A stretch of 64,000 bases of DNA from Rhodospirillaceae bacterium (lineage in GTDB: Bacteria; Pseudomonadota; Alphaproteobacteria; MPNO01; UBA2964): contig PAPV01000004.1 of the NCBI GenBank assembly GCA_002709075.1, positions 252,732-316,731 on the forward strand, read 5' to 3'. Both the position numbers and the translations under genes were made by a program. The notes below the pieces were generated by a model, which made no database searches, was not told the origin of the DNA, and saw nothing but the letters and a program-made list of their open reading frames with translations. Shown here piece after piece: positions 32,413 through 42,266 of this stretch (positions are counted from its first letter, which is position 1; each line of letters opens with the position of its first letter).

Positions 32413-32456
32413 TTGAGGGTTTAAGTTTCGTAAAAAACAGTGAGTCCTGTGATAAG

Positions 32457-32978
32457 TTATTTGCATTGGTAGCTTAGAGCCAATTTTTCAAAATTATCAT
32501 GTGAGGTCGCACACATGATAACATTATTCAGTTCTGGGGCGATTTTTTGATAGAACTTTCGGGCGTTTTTATTATGTTTTTGAACCGACCAGAACATCCA
32601 TTGGCCTCCATTTTTGTAACTGCTTAAAGCCACGGCTTGCATCAACGCTTTACCGGCACCTTTCCTTCTAAACTTTTGTTCAACATATAAATCCGACAGG
32701 TAAACACCGTGTGAAGCTTTATTTGTGTCGTACCCTAACCAATAAAGAGCGTAGCCAGCCGGTACATTAGAAATTTCTGCCAATAAGATATGGAACGCTG
32801 GATTTGGACCAAAAGCGTCTTTCAGGAGTATTTTACATGTCATATTCGATCTTTTTATTTTGTTAAGAGAATTTAGCGAGTGAATGAAGTTCACTAGTAT
32901 TTCAGCGTCATTGGAGGTAGCTTCCCTTATGATGACTAATTCATTAATAGAAGGGTGTTTTTTTTTAAATACATTCAC
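32457..32978 (-). CDS. GNAT family N-acetyltransferase
   Basis: A 173-residue acetyltransferase. The acetyl-CoA binding motif is RRKGAGKAL, after the strand GVYLSDLYVEQKF; the late part has NARKFYQKIAPE. AGYALYWLGYDTNKASHGVYLSDLY-type sequence (strand, Tyr-rich) recalls the spermidine/diamine acetyltransferase branch of GNAT, but the substrate cannot be read from sequence. It stands alone, convergent with gyrB. Confidence 0.85.
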   Translation of the reverse strand: MNVFKKKHPSINELVIIREATSNDAEILVNFIHSLNSLNKIKRSNMTCKILLKDAFGPNPAFHILLAEISNVPAGYALYWLGYDTNKASHGVYLSDLYVEQKFRRKGAGKALMQAVALSSYKNGGQWMFWSVQKHNKNARKFYQKIAPELNNVIMCATSHDNFEKLALSYQCK

Positions 32979-33158
32979 AACTAATCATAGACTTTCTTTG
33001 ATAAAATAGGATTTGGAATACAAAATTTCTTTATGAGTCAGTACACCATTCAAAATATAAATTCCAAAATAACATATCTTTAAATTTGCAAAATGCCATA
33101 ATTCCAAAACAACAATCAAAATGTTACTTCTATTATATCCTCCAGTTGTAAAAATCTA

Positions 33159-34898
33159 ATGACAAGAATTCTGCGTTATATAATTCTCATAACAATTTGG
33201 GCCACATTACTATTTGGCGGCATCTTGTCTTGGTATGCTTGGTCACTTCCAAATCCTGAGGAATTAACCACTTCTTTAAGAAGACCTAGTGTTACTGTGA
33301 TTGGTGCAGATGGATCTGTTCTAGCGGCTTATGGTGACCTTTATGGTGATAAAGTAGACTACAAGGACATTCCACCGTTCTTAATTCAAGCTGTAATCGC
33401 AACTGAAGATAGACGTTTTTTCAATCATTATGGTATTGACGCCTTTGGGATTTTTCGTGCGTTTTTTACCAATATACGTGTTGGGTACATTCGGGAGGGT
33501 GGAAGCACAATAACCCAGCAGTTGGCTAAGAATCTGTTTCTTACGCCAGAAAAGTCAATAAAGCGAAAGGTTCAGGAAGCAATGCTCTCGTTTTGGCTTG
33601 AAGCCAAATTTACCAAGAAACAGATTTTAACCATTTATCTGAATCGTGCTTATCTGGGTGCAGGAACACATGGTATATCTGCTGCGACACGGCGGTATTT
33701 TGCTAAGTCAGTAATGGAGATAAATCTCCGGCAAGCATCAATTCTTGCTGGTTTATTGAAAGCACCAAGCCGTTACTCACCAAGAAGTAATCGAATTGCA
33801 GCTGTTCGACGAGGTGACCAAGTATTGCTCAACATGGTATCTGCTAATTTTTTGTCAGCCAAAATGGCAGCAAAGATAAAACAGCAATCAATTGGGCTAG
33901 CGCCACACCTTGGTAATCAGGTGCTCTATTTTACAGACTGGGTGCTGGACAGGGCAATTGGTTTCGTTGGACAACCCAATAGTGATTTGATTGTGAGGAC
34001 CACATTGCAGCCGAAAGTTCAAAAAATTGCTAATAGTATAATTGACACTACATTAAATAAACAAATCCAATCCCGGGGAGGCACACAAGCCGCATTAGTA
34101 GCACTTGGGAGAGGTGGCTCTATCAGGGCTATGATAGGTGGTCGTCGCTATAAGTCCTCTCAATTTAATCGCGTAACTCAGGCCCAAAGGCAGCCAGGGT
34201 CAGCATTTAAACTTTTTGTTTATTTAGCAGCATTGGAAGCAGGAATGAAGCCAAGCGATCAGGTTTCGGACCATGTAATATCAATTGATGGATGGTCTCC
34301 AAGAAATTATGATAGAAGATCACGGGGTGAGATATCACTCACTCATGCTTTGGCAAAATCGTTGAACATGGCAGCTGTCCGATTATCAGAAAAAAATGGT
34401 CGGCATCGTACTGTAGCGATGGCTGAAAGATTAGGCATTACAACTCTGCTTAGATCACATCCGAGTATTGCTCTTGGATCTAGCGAGGTGACTTTGCTTG
34501 ATTTAACCTCAACTTATGCAGTGCTTGCTAATGGAGGTTTTTCTTCTTGGCCGTATGGTATCGTAGACATTCGCGACACCGCTGGTAACCTTCTATATCG
34601 ACGGTCAAAAGAATCAAATCGTTTGTTGGATCCTTCCGTGGTTAATGATATGACCCGTATGCTGGAAAGCGCAGTAAACGAGGGAACTGGACAGGTGGCG
34701 CGATTGCCAGTCAGATCTTCCGGAAAGACCGGAACAAGTCAAAGATTTCGAGATGCTTGGTTTGTAGGTTTCGCAGACGGAATTACTACTGGGGTTTGGG
34801 TTGGAAATGATAGAGCGCGACCCATGAAGAACATTACTGGTGGTTCAATTCCAGCAAGGATTTGGCGTGACTATATGATTCATGAGTTAATCAAATAG
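33159..34898 (+). CDS. Bifunctional penicillin-binding protein (class A)
   Basis: A membrane-anchored enzyme that polymerises and cross-links peptidoglycan. After one N-terminal helix (ILITIWATLLFGGILSW), the glycosyltransferase domain shows catalytic Glu83 in EDRRFF and EGGSTITQQLAKN. The transpeptidase domain has nucleophile Ser348 and Lys351 (GSAFK), the SLN motif in AKSLNMAAV, and KTG beginning at Lys523. At 579 residues it is shorter than typical PBP1a and lacks a clear extra domain between the two, so it is a compact class A form. No partner genes are adjacent. Confidence 0.92.
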   Translation: MTRILRYIILITIWATLLFGGILSWYAWSLPNPEELTTSLRRPSVTVIGADGSVLAAYGDLYGDKVDYKDIPPFLIQAVIATEDRRFFNHYGIDAFGIFRAFFTNIRVGYIREGGSTITQQLAKNLFLTPEKSIKRKVQEAMLSFWLEAKFTKKQILTIYLNRAYLGAGTHGISAATRRYFAKSVMEINLRQASILAGLLKAPSRYSPRSNRIAAVRRGDQVLLNMVSANFLSAKMAAKIKQQSIGLAPHLGNQVLYFTDWVLDRAIGFVGQPNSDLIVRTTLQPKVQKIANSIIDTTLNKQIQSRGGTQAALVALGRGGSIRAMIGGRRYKSSQFNRVTQAQRQPGSAFKLFVYLAALEAGMKPSDQVSDHVISIDGWSPRNYDRRSRGEISLTHALAKSLNMAAVRLSEKNGRHRTVAMAERLGITTLLRSHPSIALGSSEVTLLDLTSTYAVLANGGFSSWPYGIVDIRDTAGNLLYRRSKESNRLLDPSVVNDMTRMLESAVNEGTGQVARLPVRSSGKTGTSQRFRDAWFVGFADGITTGVWVGNDRARPMKNITGGSIPARIWRDYMIHELIK

Positions 34899-35110
34899 CG
34901 CTTTTAATCTCGCTAAATAGAACATGGTTTAGGTTTCGTAAACCTCTGCTGATTGACACCGGAAATGCAAAAAAGGTATTGGGCTCACATTTTTCCCCGT
35001 TTGTTTATCGGCGCAATTTGCACAATTGTCACATAAGCAACGCTTTCTGTCGGAATTTCATTTAAATATTTAATTCGCCAAAAAATATATTTAAATTGTT
35101 GGTAATACGA

Positions 35111-35722
35111 CTAAAGGAGGGTTTCAAGTTTTGCGGCTATTTGTGATGGTAGTGATGTATGAGAAAAATGAGTGAGATATTTCCCCTTTTTGTCCATAAG
35201 GAAAATAATAGAGGAATGATCGATCATATAATCAGCGGATCCCTCATGATTTCTAGGTTCAGCTTTTCGAAAATAAACACGATATTTTTGTGCAGCCTGT
35301 TTGATTTGTTCCGGTTTTCCCGTTAATCCTACAAAATTTGGGTGAAAGTTAGAAATATAATTTTTTAAATGATTTTTTGTGTCTCGTTCGGGATCAACTG
35401 TAATAAAAATTGGTTGAACCAGATTGGCTTTTTTACCGATTTTTGTAAGTGCAACAGTCATTATTTGTAAGGCTGTTGGGCAAACATCGGGACAAAATGT
35501 GAAACCAAAATAGACTAATAAAAATTTCCCTTTGTAATCCCGTTCTGTTCGAGAAACTCCGTTATGGTCCATAAGAGTAAATGGGCCGCCGATCTTTGCA
35601 ATTCCCCTGCTTGTTGGCGTTGAACCTTCTGGTGATAGGAAACCATATTGCCAGGCAAATAGGAAACCAATAATAATAATGGATAAAATAATAGCAAAAA
35701 TCCGAAGTAATTTTTTATTCAT
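35111..35722 (-). CDS. SCO1/SenC family copper protein
   Basis: SCO proteins deliver copper to the CuA or CuB site of cytochrome c oxidase. The 203-residue protein has an N-terminal membrane anchor (IFAIILSIIIIGFLFAWQYG) and a periplasmic thioredoxin-like domain. The metal-binding cysteines are in FCPDVCPTAL and the histidine is in MIDHSSIIFL. No oxidase gene is nearby. An N-terminal membrane helix and the CxxxC-His set make the family call firm. Confidence 0.93.
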   Translation of the reverse strand: MNKKLLRIFAIILSIIIIGFLFAWQYGFLSPEGSTPTSRGIAKIGGPFTLMDHNGVSRTERDYKGKFLLVYFGFTFCPDVCPTALQIMTVALTKIGKKANLVQPIFITVDPERDTKNHLKNYISNFHPNFVGLTGKPEQIKQAAQKYRVYFRKAEPRNHEGSADYMIDHSSIIFLMDKKGKYLTHFSHTSLPSQIAAKLETLL

Positions 35723-35879
35723 TCAATTTTACCTTTGTTGGTGAATGCTTTAACCATCTTAACTATTGATGTAATGTAGTTAACACTATCGTTTTATGTA
35801 AAACAAAGTGTGTATTTGTTTTCACAGTGTTAAACTGGTTCGAATTATTTTTAATAAATCCAAACTTTGGACAATTGAC

Positions 35880-36446
35880 ATGCGCTTAAAAGTAATTTTT
35901 TTGCAGACTATTGTTTTGGTGGGTGTGATAAAAATCCTTTCAGCAACATACGTTCATGCAGATATTGATCTCCTCGAAGGGCATCCATTATTCGTTGCGA
36001 TAGACAAACAAGATACAGAGAAAATTAATTTGTTACTACATCACGGTGTCTCTCCTGATATTCAGAATCGTAAGGGAAAGACTGGTTTGGTTCTCGGAGC
36101 GGAGCGAGGAAACCCGTCAATAGTACGGATTTTTATCAAACATAAAGCCTCTTTAAATGTGCGTGATTATCTTGGAAATACCTCTATGTTCTATGCTGCT
36201 CGAGATGGTAATTTGGATATTTTATGGTTGTTAAAAAAAGCTAGTGCAAATTTTAACATTGAAAATCGTCAGGGCACAACGCCATTAATCGCTGCATCGT
36301 CCAATGGTCGTTTGGAGTCGGTTCGTTTCTTAGTTGAGAATAATGTTGATGCAACAGTATCCGATTTCACCGGCCGAACGGCGCTAATGTGGGCAGAGAG
36401 GAACAATCATCTGCAGGTAGTAAGATTTTTGCGTGCCAAACCGTGA
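35880..36446 (+). CDS. Exported ankyrin-repeat protein
   Basis: A protein of about 188 residues from ATG 35880. RLKVIFLQTIVLVGVIKILS is a likely signal peptide, cut near VHA. At least four ankyrin repeats follow, seen in HPLFVAIDKQDTEKINLLL, GLVLGAERGNPSIVRIFIK, SMFYAARDGNLDILWLLKK and TPLIAASSNGRLESVRFLV, with a last one ending in LMWAERNNHLQVVRFL. Ankyrin repeats bind proteins; a periplasmic location suggests a partner there, unknown here. It diverges from the SCO gene. The frame extends to 35808, but the signal peptide fixes the better start. Confidence 0.85.
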   Translation: MRLKVIFLQTIVLVGVIKILSATYVHADIDLLEGHPLFVAIDKQDTEKINLLLHHGVSPDIQNRKGKTGLVLGAERGNPSIVRIFIKHKASLNVRDYLGNTSMFYAARDGNLDILWLLKKASANFNIENRQGTTPLIAASSNGRLESVRFLVENNVDATVSDFTGRTALMWAERNNHLQVVRFLRAKP

Positions 36447-36499
36447 GAAAATTTATTATGGATGCAACAGAAACGTTTAGTTTGAAATTTTATGATTTT

Positions 36500-37348
36500 T
36501 TACTCTCCGATCTGCATTAATAATCCATGCTTTTTTGCAACTCGAAAGGTCAGGAGAAAAATAGAAAAACCTGCAGTTAGGTAAAGGATGTTAAGTGCAA
36601 CGGCATTACGTAGTAGGTCTAGCCGAAAATTTTGTTGAGCTAACACATCACGCATACCCTCAAAAACGTGGGAAGAAGGAAGCGCATTTGCAATATATTG
36701 AAGCCACTCCGGTAAAATTGTTATAGGATAATAAATGCCACTTATTGGAGCTATAAGGAATATACCGACCCACGCCAAACTCTCTGCCCCTAAACCATAG
36801 CGCAAGACTAGAGCAGATACTGCAAGTCCAATTGCAGCGCCAAATATCATTAGGTTCAAAAAGAATACAATTAGTGGCAGGCCCATTTCGAAAATAGAAA
36901 ATTGATAAAGTGGGATTGCTAATAGTGCGGCGGGAACAACGCCTATTAGCGTTCGCACGAAACTTACAAGAAGAAGAGACAAGGCCCATTCGTATGGTCG
37001 TAGCGGGCTGCAGAATAGTTGAGCCAGGTTCCGTGACCACATTTCCTCCAAGAAAGAAACTGCAACACCGATATTACTTCTAAACATAACATCCCATAGT
37101 AATACCGCCGCTATCAACACTCCGCCCGCTTGAAGAATCTTTGAGGAAGCACTGAGAAGAAACTCAGTCATAAAACCCCAAAGAATCATTTGCATGGTTG
37201 GCCAATAAGCAAGTTCGATGATTCTTATCCATCCACTGAGTATAAGATAAATGTACCTCCTTACCATTGCGGCGATGCGGCGAATAGAAAATGCAGTATC
37301 AACATGCTGTTCAATTTTGGGTTTAGAAATTTTAGGCTTCGCTGTCAT
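36500..37348 (-). CDS. ABC-2 type transporter permease
   Basis: A 282-residue inner-membrane protein with about six hydrophobic segments, including GGVLIAAVLLWDVMF, VVPAALLAIPLY, PLIVFFLNLMIFGAAIGLAV and the C-terminal LNILYLTAGFSIFLLTF. It has the ABC-2 look, with PISGIYYPITILPEWLQY before the last segments, which is typical of polysaccharide, lipid or drug exporters. It directly abuts the ATPase gene upstream (37349-38104), so the two make one exporter. The substrate is unknown. Confidence 0.88.
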   Translation of the reverse strand: MTAKPKISKPKIEQHVDTAFSIRRIAAMVRRYIYLILSGWIRIIELAYWPTMQMILWGFMTEFLLSASSKILQAGGVLIAAVLLWDVMFRSNIGVAVSFLEEMWSRNLAQLFCSPLRPYEWALSLLLVSFVRTLIGVVPAALLAIPLYQFSIFEMGLPLIVFFLNLMIFGAAIGLAVSALVLRYGLGAESLAWVGIFLIAPISGIYYPITILPEWLQYIANALPSSHVFEGMRDVLAQQNFRLDLLRNAVALNILYLTAGFSIFLLTFRVAKKHGLLMQIGE

Positions 37349-38104
37349 TTAACTATCTTTGTGAAAGCAAAGGTCTATTGATGAACGAGAAATCTCTATG
37401 AAAACTTCTTCAAGAGTCTTTTTTTTATGTTTAATGAGTAGATTTTCAGGACTTCCTCGTTCAACGATCCTTCCATTTTTCATAATCAGTATGGAGCTAC
37501 ACATCCGTTCTACCTCCGACATGTTGTGTGATGCTAATAGAATAGTAGCTCCAGTTATTTTATTATAATTTTCAAGGTAGCAGCGCACCCAGTCTGCAGT
37601 GTCCGGATCAAGAGAGGCCGTTGGCTCATCTAAGAGTAAGATCGATGGAGCATTAATTAGTGCTTTTGCAAGGGCCACTCGAGTTGCTTGACCCGATGAG
37701 AGGTTGCCTGTTGGACCGTCAATAAATTTTTCCAGCCCAAGTTCGTTGCAGAGCTGATCTATACGACGCTCTGGTTCTCTAAGCCCGTAAAGTCTTGCGA
37801 AAACATTTAGATTTTGCCTAACAGATAATCTTTTAGGTAAGTCGACATAAGGCGACCCGAAATTCATGCGGGGTAATACGCGCGATCTTCCCTTCGGCAT
37901 TTCTTTTCCCATTAAAATTATTTTTCCACTTGTTGGTGTCAATAAGCCAAGCAACAAGGAGATGGTAGTAGTTTTTCCGGCACCATTTCCACCAAGCAGG
38001 GCCGTAATTGAACCTTGAGTTACATGGAATGATACATCGGTTAAAGCTGGAGTATGCCCATAAATTTTTGTTAATCCGGAAACGTGTACAGCAATTGATG
38101 TCAT
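37349..38104 (-). CDS. ABC transporter ATP-binding protein
   Basis: The ATPase of the exporter with the permease that follows with no gap. In 251 residues it shows Walker A GGNGAGKTTT, the signature LSSGQATRVALAKAL, Walker B ILLLDEPTASLD and the switch histidine in LASHNM. The fold and order resemble daunorubicin- or Nat-type exporters (LTPTSGKI, YVDLPKRLSVRQNL). A regulator is not adjacent; regB diverges 84 bases away on the other strand. Confidence 0.92.
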   Translation of the reverse strand: MTSIAVHVSGLTKIYGHTPALTDVSFHVTQGSITALLGGNGAGKTTTISLLLGLLTPTSGKIILMGKEMPKGRSRVLPRMNFGSPYVDLPKRLSVRQNLNVFARLYGLREPERRIDQLCNELGLEKFIDGPTGNLSSGQATRVALAKALINAPSILLLDEPTASLDPDTADWVRCYLENYNKITGATILLASHNMSEVERMCSSILIMKNGRIVERGSPENLLIKHKKKTLEEVFIEISRSSIDLCFHKDS

Positions 38105-38188
38105 GATTTCAGTATTGCTTAATAATGAAGAATGAGCAAAGTATAAACTCTATTAATTAATAAGAGTGTAACTTCTTTTTTTTTATGA

Positions 38189-39511
38189 GTGTCTATGATT
38201 AATTCTGGAAAAATTATGACTGGGTTCGACCCTGAGACCATGATCGGAGGATTGGGGCGTGCACAGTCTCGGACGTTAGCACTTATTCGCTGGGTTGCAA
38301 TTGCAGGGCAGACAGCGACTCTTGTGGTCGTTCATTATGGTTTTGGTTTTAAAGTTGTCATCGGCCCAGCACTTTTAGTGGTTGCGGCCTCCGCACTTGC
38401 AAACTCTCTTTTTATATCGCGAACTAGTCGGAGTGGTGCAGGAGAGCCTACCGTGGCTGGATTTTTTGCATTTGATCTTATTCAGCTTTCTGCATTACTT
38501 TATCTCACCGGCGGCTTGGAAAATCCATTCGCTTTTTTACTTTTAGCACCAGTTGTAGTTTCAGCAGCAATTCTGTCATTTGTAAGCGTTATCTTGATAG
38601 GAGGGCTAGCTACGGTTGCCATTACACTTATAGCTATATGGCATGAACCCCTGCCCTGGAACAATCATTTTCCGCCATTTCCTCCAACTTATATTCTCGG
38701 TGTCTGGGTTTCTTTAGCCATTGGTGTTCTTTTTTTTGCATTTTATACTTTCCGCGTCGCTGAAGAAGCACGTCAGCTCTCTGAAGCTCTGTATGCCACA
38801 CAGATGGCGCTTGCACGAGAGCAACAACTGTCAGCAATGGGCATGCTTGCGGCAGCGGCAGCACATGAGTTGGGAAGTCCTTTAGGTACTATTGCAGTTG
38901 CAGCAGGCGAAATTTCACGTGAATTACCCGAAGGTAGTCCACTGGCGGAGGATATAGGGCTTCTGGTTAGTGAAACTCATCGGTGCCGAGATATTTTAGC
39001 AGCGTTGGCGCAGAGACCAGAAGGAGACGCTGTTGCTTTTTCGCAAGTTCCTCTAAGTGCTGTAGTGGAGCACTCTGCTAGTATGCATAAAACTGATGAT
39101 GTTAAAATTGTGTTTAATTTACATCCCTATAACAACAAGGAGAATATAGAACCAAAAATCCGTTCGGCGCCAGAAATCATTCATGGATTTGGAAATTTGA
39201 CCCATAATGCGGTCCAATTTGCAGTGAAGGAAGTAAATATCGAAACTCGGTGGGATGAAAACGTTGCGTCTGTAACAATACGCGACGACGGACCAGGTTT
39301 TTCGCAGATAGTGCTTGATCGAATTGGTGAACCTTATATATCAGACGGACGCAAAGGAACAGGGCATATGGGACTTGGAATTTTTATTGCGAAAACATTA
39401 CTAGAAAGAACCGGAGCGCGACTTATTTTCGGCAACTGTGATAACGGCGGTGCTGAAGTCTCTGTAGTCTGGCCACTTCAGGCGTTTCGAAACCTGGGAT
39501 CCGAAATATGA
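38189..39511 (+). CDS. regB: Redox sensor histidine kinase RegB/PrrB/ActS
   Basis: RegB senses the redox state of the ubiquinone pool and phosphorylates RegA. The N-terminal part has about six membrane helices, with the conserved quinone-site motif GGLENPF. The phosphate-accepting His lies in HELGSPLGTIA, and the conserved redox-active Cys in THRCRDILAAL. The ATPase domain has NLTHNAVQFA, RDDGPGFS and GTGHMGLGIFIA. The GTG at 38189, ATG 38195 and ATG 38216 are all possible starts; none has a strong ribosome binding site. It overlaps regA by four bases. The pair controls redox, nitrogen and carbon genes in other alphaproteobacteria. Confidence 0.95.
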   Translation: MSMINSGKIMTGFDPETMIGGLGRAQSRTLALIRWVAIAGQTATLVVVHYGFGFKVVIGPALLVVAASALANSLFISRTSRSGAGEPTVAGFFAFDLIQLSALLYLTGGLENPFAFLLLAPVVVSAAILSFVSVILIGGLATVAITLIAIWHEPLPWNNHFPPFPPTYILGVWVSLAIGVLFFAFYTFRVAEEARQLSEALYATQMALAREQQLSAMGMLAAAAAHELGSPLGTIAVAAGEISRELPEGSPLAEDIGLLVSETHRCRDILAALAQRPEGDAVAFSQVPLSAVVEHSASMHKTDDVKIVFNLHPYNNKENIEPKIRSAPEIIHGFGNLTHNAVQFAVKEVNIETRWDENVASVTIRDDGPGFSQIVLDRIGEPYISDGRKGTGHMGLGIFIAKTLLERTGARLIFGNCDNGGAEVSVVWPLQAFRNLGSEI

Positions 39512-40086
39512 TTGCGTTAGAGGGTTTGAAACGAGAAAATAGAAAGGGGTTAAACGGATCACTTTTGATTGTAGATGACGATGCACCATTCCGAGATCGG
39601 TTGGCAAAAGCCATGACACAAAGAGGGTTCGAAGTGGAAACCGCTGCGTCTTTTGAAGCGGGGAGAGCTAAAATTATGGCTATCAAGCCAGCCTATGCTG
39701 TGTTGGATTTACGCTTGCAGGATGGAAGTGGGCTTGATTTGGTACCAGACATTCGTGCTAATCAAACAGACGCTCAGGTTATAATACTTACAGGATATGG
39801 TAATATTGCAACTGCGGTAGCAGCAGTAAAAGCCGGTGCTATCGATTATTTGGCGAAACCAACCGATGCTGATCAGATAGAAGCGGCTTTGTTAACTCAA
39901 AGTTCCACATTACCACCCCCACCTGAGAATCCGATGTCGGCGGATAGGGTCAGGTGGGAACATATTCAGCGTGTTTATGAGCAGTGTGATCGAAATGTTT
40001 CTGAGACTGCTCGGCGTTTAAATATGCATCGAAGAACTCTCCAGCGTATCTTGGCGAAGCGAGCGCCACGTGAAGTAAATATATAA
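39508..40086 (+). CDS. regA: Response regulator RegA/PrrA/ActR
   Basis: The partner of RegB. The receiver domain has the acidic pocket IVDDD at 21-25, phospho-acceptor Asp67 in VLDLRLQDGSG, and Lys in YLAKPTDAD. The C-terminal Fis-type DNA-binding helix-turn-helix (NVSETARRLNMHRRTLQRIL) is almost invariant in this family. At 192 residues it is slightly long at the N-terminus. The ATGA overlap with regB gives translational coupling. Confidence 0.96.
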   Translation: MIALEGLKRENRKGLNGSLLIVDDDAPFRDRLAKAMTQRGFEVETAASFEAGRAKIMAIKPAYAVLDLRLQDGSGLDLVPDIRANQTDAQVIILTGYGNIATAVAAVKAGAIDYLAKPTDADQIEAALLTQSSTLPPPPENPMSADRVRWEHIQRVYEQCDRNVSETARRLNMHRRTLQRILAKRAPREVNI

Positions 40087-40109
40087 TGTAATTGAGATTA
40101 AAATATCTG

Positions 40110-41006
40110 ATGTTTGAACACAAAAATGTCCGGGTCTCCGAAAGAAAAAGTTTTTGGGCTTTTGGCCCCAAAGAATGTGAGGTGATAGTTTGTAATGTTG
40201 AATATTTGTTACCTTATTTGCCAATATTTTTAGGTGGGTGGACATTCCGCCATTTAGATACTGAGCATGATATTGAACCTGATATTTTGATCACGGAAAA
40301 TTCGGATGGGAATATTTATGTGTCTAAACTTTCTAATGCACTTGTGTTTGAAAAATTTGAATCTGAGTTTGTTGCTGGCAGATACCTTGCAGATAAGTTG
40401 GTGGCAATATTTACTGCCCGGAACACTGATAAAGTTTGTATTAATGCCTCGAGTGTTTTGGTGAATGATAGACTTATAGTTTTTTTAGGCGCGACTGATG
40501 TCGAAAGAAATACTTTAGCATTACACTTAACAGCAACAGGACATCGTTTCTTTGGAAATAAAAATTTATTAGTTCGGAGCATAAATAATGGTGTCATTAA
40601 TGGTATTTCTCTAAATATCCCACCAAAGGTTCAGTTCCCGCTTCCCGATACTGTTAATTTGAAATATCGAGAATTCATTGATGCATTTACAGAGATAACC
40701 ATATGTAATACAGCTTATCTCAAACTATGGGATGGTGAAGCTGCTTCATTTATGGAGGAAAAACCACTTAGAGCATTTTTTATTTTAAATGCAAATAAAA
40801 CCAAATCTTGCGAGGTATTACCAGCTACTAACACAAAGTTGTTTGAAACATTATTAGAAAGCGCGCAGCTAAGCGATTTCGATAAAAGTTATTTTATTCA
40901 GCACACGCGATTTGCTTCCAATGAAATTTCTGGGTACCAGTTGTCCTATTCCAAATATGCAGATGCTGCTAAGGTTATAGTTGAAACACTCTGTACCAGT
41001 TTGTGA
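40110..41006 (+). CDS. HprK-like protein with degraded P-loop
   Basis: A protein of about 298 residues that I cannot name. The segment LIVFLGATDVERNTLALHLTA followed by TGHRFFGNKNLLV has the shape of the nucleotide-binding region of HPr kinase-like proteins, where one expects a GxSGxGKST loop, then ALHL and GHRFLSDD. The key P-loop Gly, Lys and Ser are replaced (GATDVERNT) and the DD after GHRF is NK. It would therefore not be expected to bind ATP in the usual way. The frame begins with TTG 40092; ATG 40110 is chosen. It follows regA by 23 bases and may be co-transcribed. Confidence 0.7.
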   Translation: MFEHKNVRVSERKSFWAFGPKECEVIVCNVEYLLPYLPIFLGGWTFRHLDTEHDIEPDILITENSDGNIYVSKLSNALVFEKFESEFVAGRYLADKLVAIFTARNTDKVCINASSVLVNDRLIVFLGATDVERNTLALHLTATGHRFFGNKNLLVRSINNGVINGISLNIPPKVQFPLPDTVNLKYREFIDAFTEITICNTAYLKLWDGEAASFMEEKPLRAFFILNANKTKSCEVLPATNTKLFETLLESAQLSDFDKSYFIQHTRFASNEISGYQLSYSKYADAAKVIVETLCTSL

Positions 41007-41315
41007 CTTTTACACTTTTGTATCGTTCTAAATGGATGAAGTGCGGGATATAGAAAAAATACTTCCGTTTATTGCGTTGAATATGTGTTTTGATCTGTCA
41101 TTAATAACATAGATATACACCTGACCGGAAAAAAACCGTAAATATTTTTTTAGAACATTTGCTATGAAATGATTACTGTAAAAATTATTATGTCTTGTGG
41201 CCATTAAGAAAAATTTTGATACTGATAGCAGTGTTAAGAATTTAAGTATTCCAAAAGTGAATTGGAAGTGTCATTAAAAAATTTATCCCCGACTCAAAAA
41301 TTGGGAAAGTTGGTT
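41007..41315. other. AT-rich gap before the UDP-glucuronate decarboxylase gene
   Basis: Very AT-rich, with no ORF or hairpin of note. It probably contains the promoter of the surface-sugar genes that follow, but no convincing -35/-10 pair stands out. Confidence 0.35.
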
Positions 41316-42266
41316 ATGATTTCAAAGAAAAAAGTACTTGTAACTGGTGGTGCAGGTTTCATTGGATCACATCTATGTGAAAGGCTGGTAAATGGTAACT
41401 ATGATGTATTATGTGTTGATAATTATCGTACCGGAAATAAGGATAATGTCTCACATTTATTAAATTCCCCACGATTTGAAATAATGCGGCATGATGTAAC
41501 ATTTCCTCTTTTTGTAGAGGTTGATCAAATATTTAATCTCGCATGCCCTGCTTCACCGGTTCATTATCAATATGATCCTGTTCAGACGACCAAGACCAAC
41601 GTTCATGGTGCTATAAATATGTTGGGACTTGCTAAGCGTTTAGGAACGCCAATATTTCAGGCATCAACAAGCGAAGTATATGGCGATCCAAAAGTTCACC
41701 CCCAGCCGGAGAACTATTGGGGTCACACAAATCCGATTGGGCTAAGGTCATGCTATGATGAGGGTAAACGGTGTGCAGAAACCCTGTTTTTTGACTATCA
41801 TCGTCAGCACGGTCTTGCTATCAAGGTTGCGCGTATTTTTAATACTTATGGGCCACGTATGCATCCAAACGATGGACGAGTGGTCTCTAATTTCATTGTA
41901 CAGGCCCTTAAGAATAATCCGGTAACAATATATGGAGATGGTTCACAGACCCGGTCTTTTTGTTATGTCGATGATCTAGTTGACGCATTTATTCTTTTTA
42001 TGGAGACCGATGATGATGTTACTGGGCCGATGAATTTGGGCAATCCGGGAGAATTTACAATTTTGTTTCTTGCGGAGAAAATATTAGAACTGACCAATTC
42101 TAAATCAGAGATCGTTTTTAGACAGTTGCCCTCGGATGACCCTGTGAGGCGTCAACCTGACATAACATATGCTAAAAATATACTGAACTGGGAACCAAAG
42201 GTTAAACTCGCGGAGGGTCTGAGTAAGACCATTGATTATTTTGACGCACTTTTTTCCACTAATTAG
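41316..42266 (+). CDS. UDP-glucuronate decarboxylase (UDP-xylose synthase)
   Basis: An extended SDR enzyme that turns UDP-glucuronate into UDP-xylose for surface polymers. The NAD site is [10 protein letters not shown]. The strings [32 protein letters not shown] and SCYDEGKR are specific to this family; Tyr and Lys of the last are the catalytic pair. [18 protein letters not shown] is also typical. ATG 41316 gives 316 residues; the frame reaches TTG 41262. It opens a run of sugar-polymer genes. Confidence 0.92.
   Translation: MISKKKVLVTGGAGFIGSHLCERLVNGNYDVLCVDNYRTGNKDNVSHLLNSPRFEIMRHDVTFPLFVEVDQIFNLACPASPVHYQYDPVQTTKTNVHGAINMLGLAKRLGTPIFQASTSEVYGDPKVHPQPENYWGHTNPIGLRSCYDEGKRCAETLFFDYHRQHGLAIKVARIFNTYGPRMHPNDGRVVSNFIVQALKNNPVTIYGDGSQTRSFCYVDDLVDAFILFMETDDDVTGPMNLGNPGEFTILFLAEKILELTNSKSEIVFRQLPSDDPVRRQPDITYAKNILNWEPKVKLAEGLSKTIDYFDALFSTN

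Noticed and set aside
35836..35850. T-loop-like string GGTTCGAATTA suggesting a tRNA
   Set aside because: No matching acceptor, D or anticodon stems were found around it, and it lies just before an exported protein gene.
36500..38104. ABC-2 exporter as part of the surface-polysaccharide module
   Set aside because: It is separated from that module by regB, regA and the HprK-like gene, is on the opposite strand, and carries no family-specific marks of a polysaccharide exporter.
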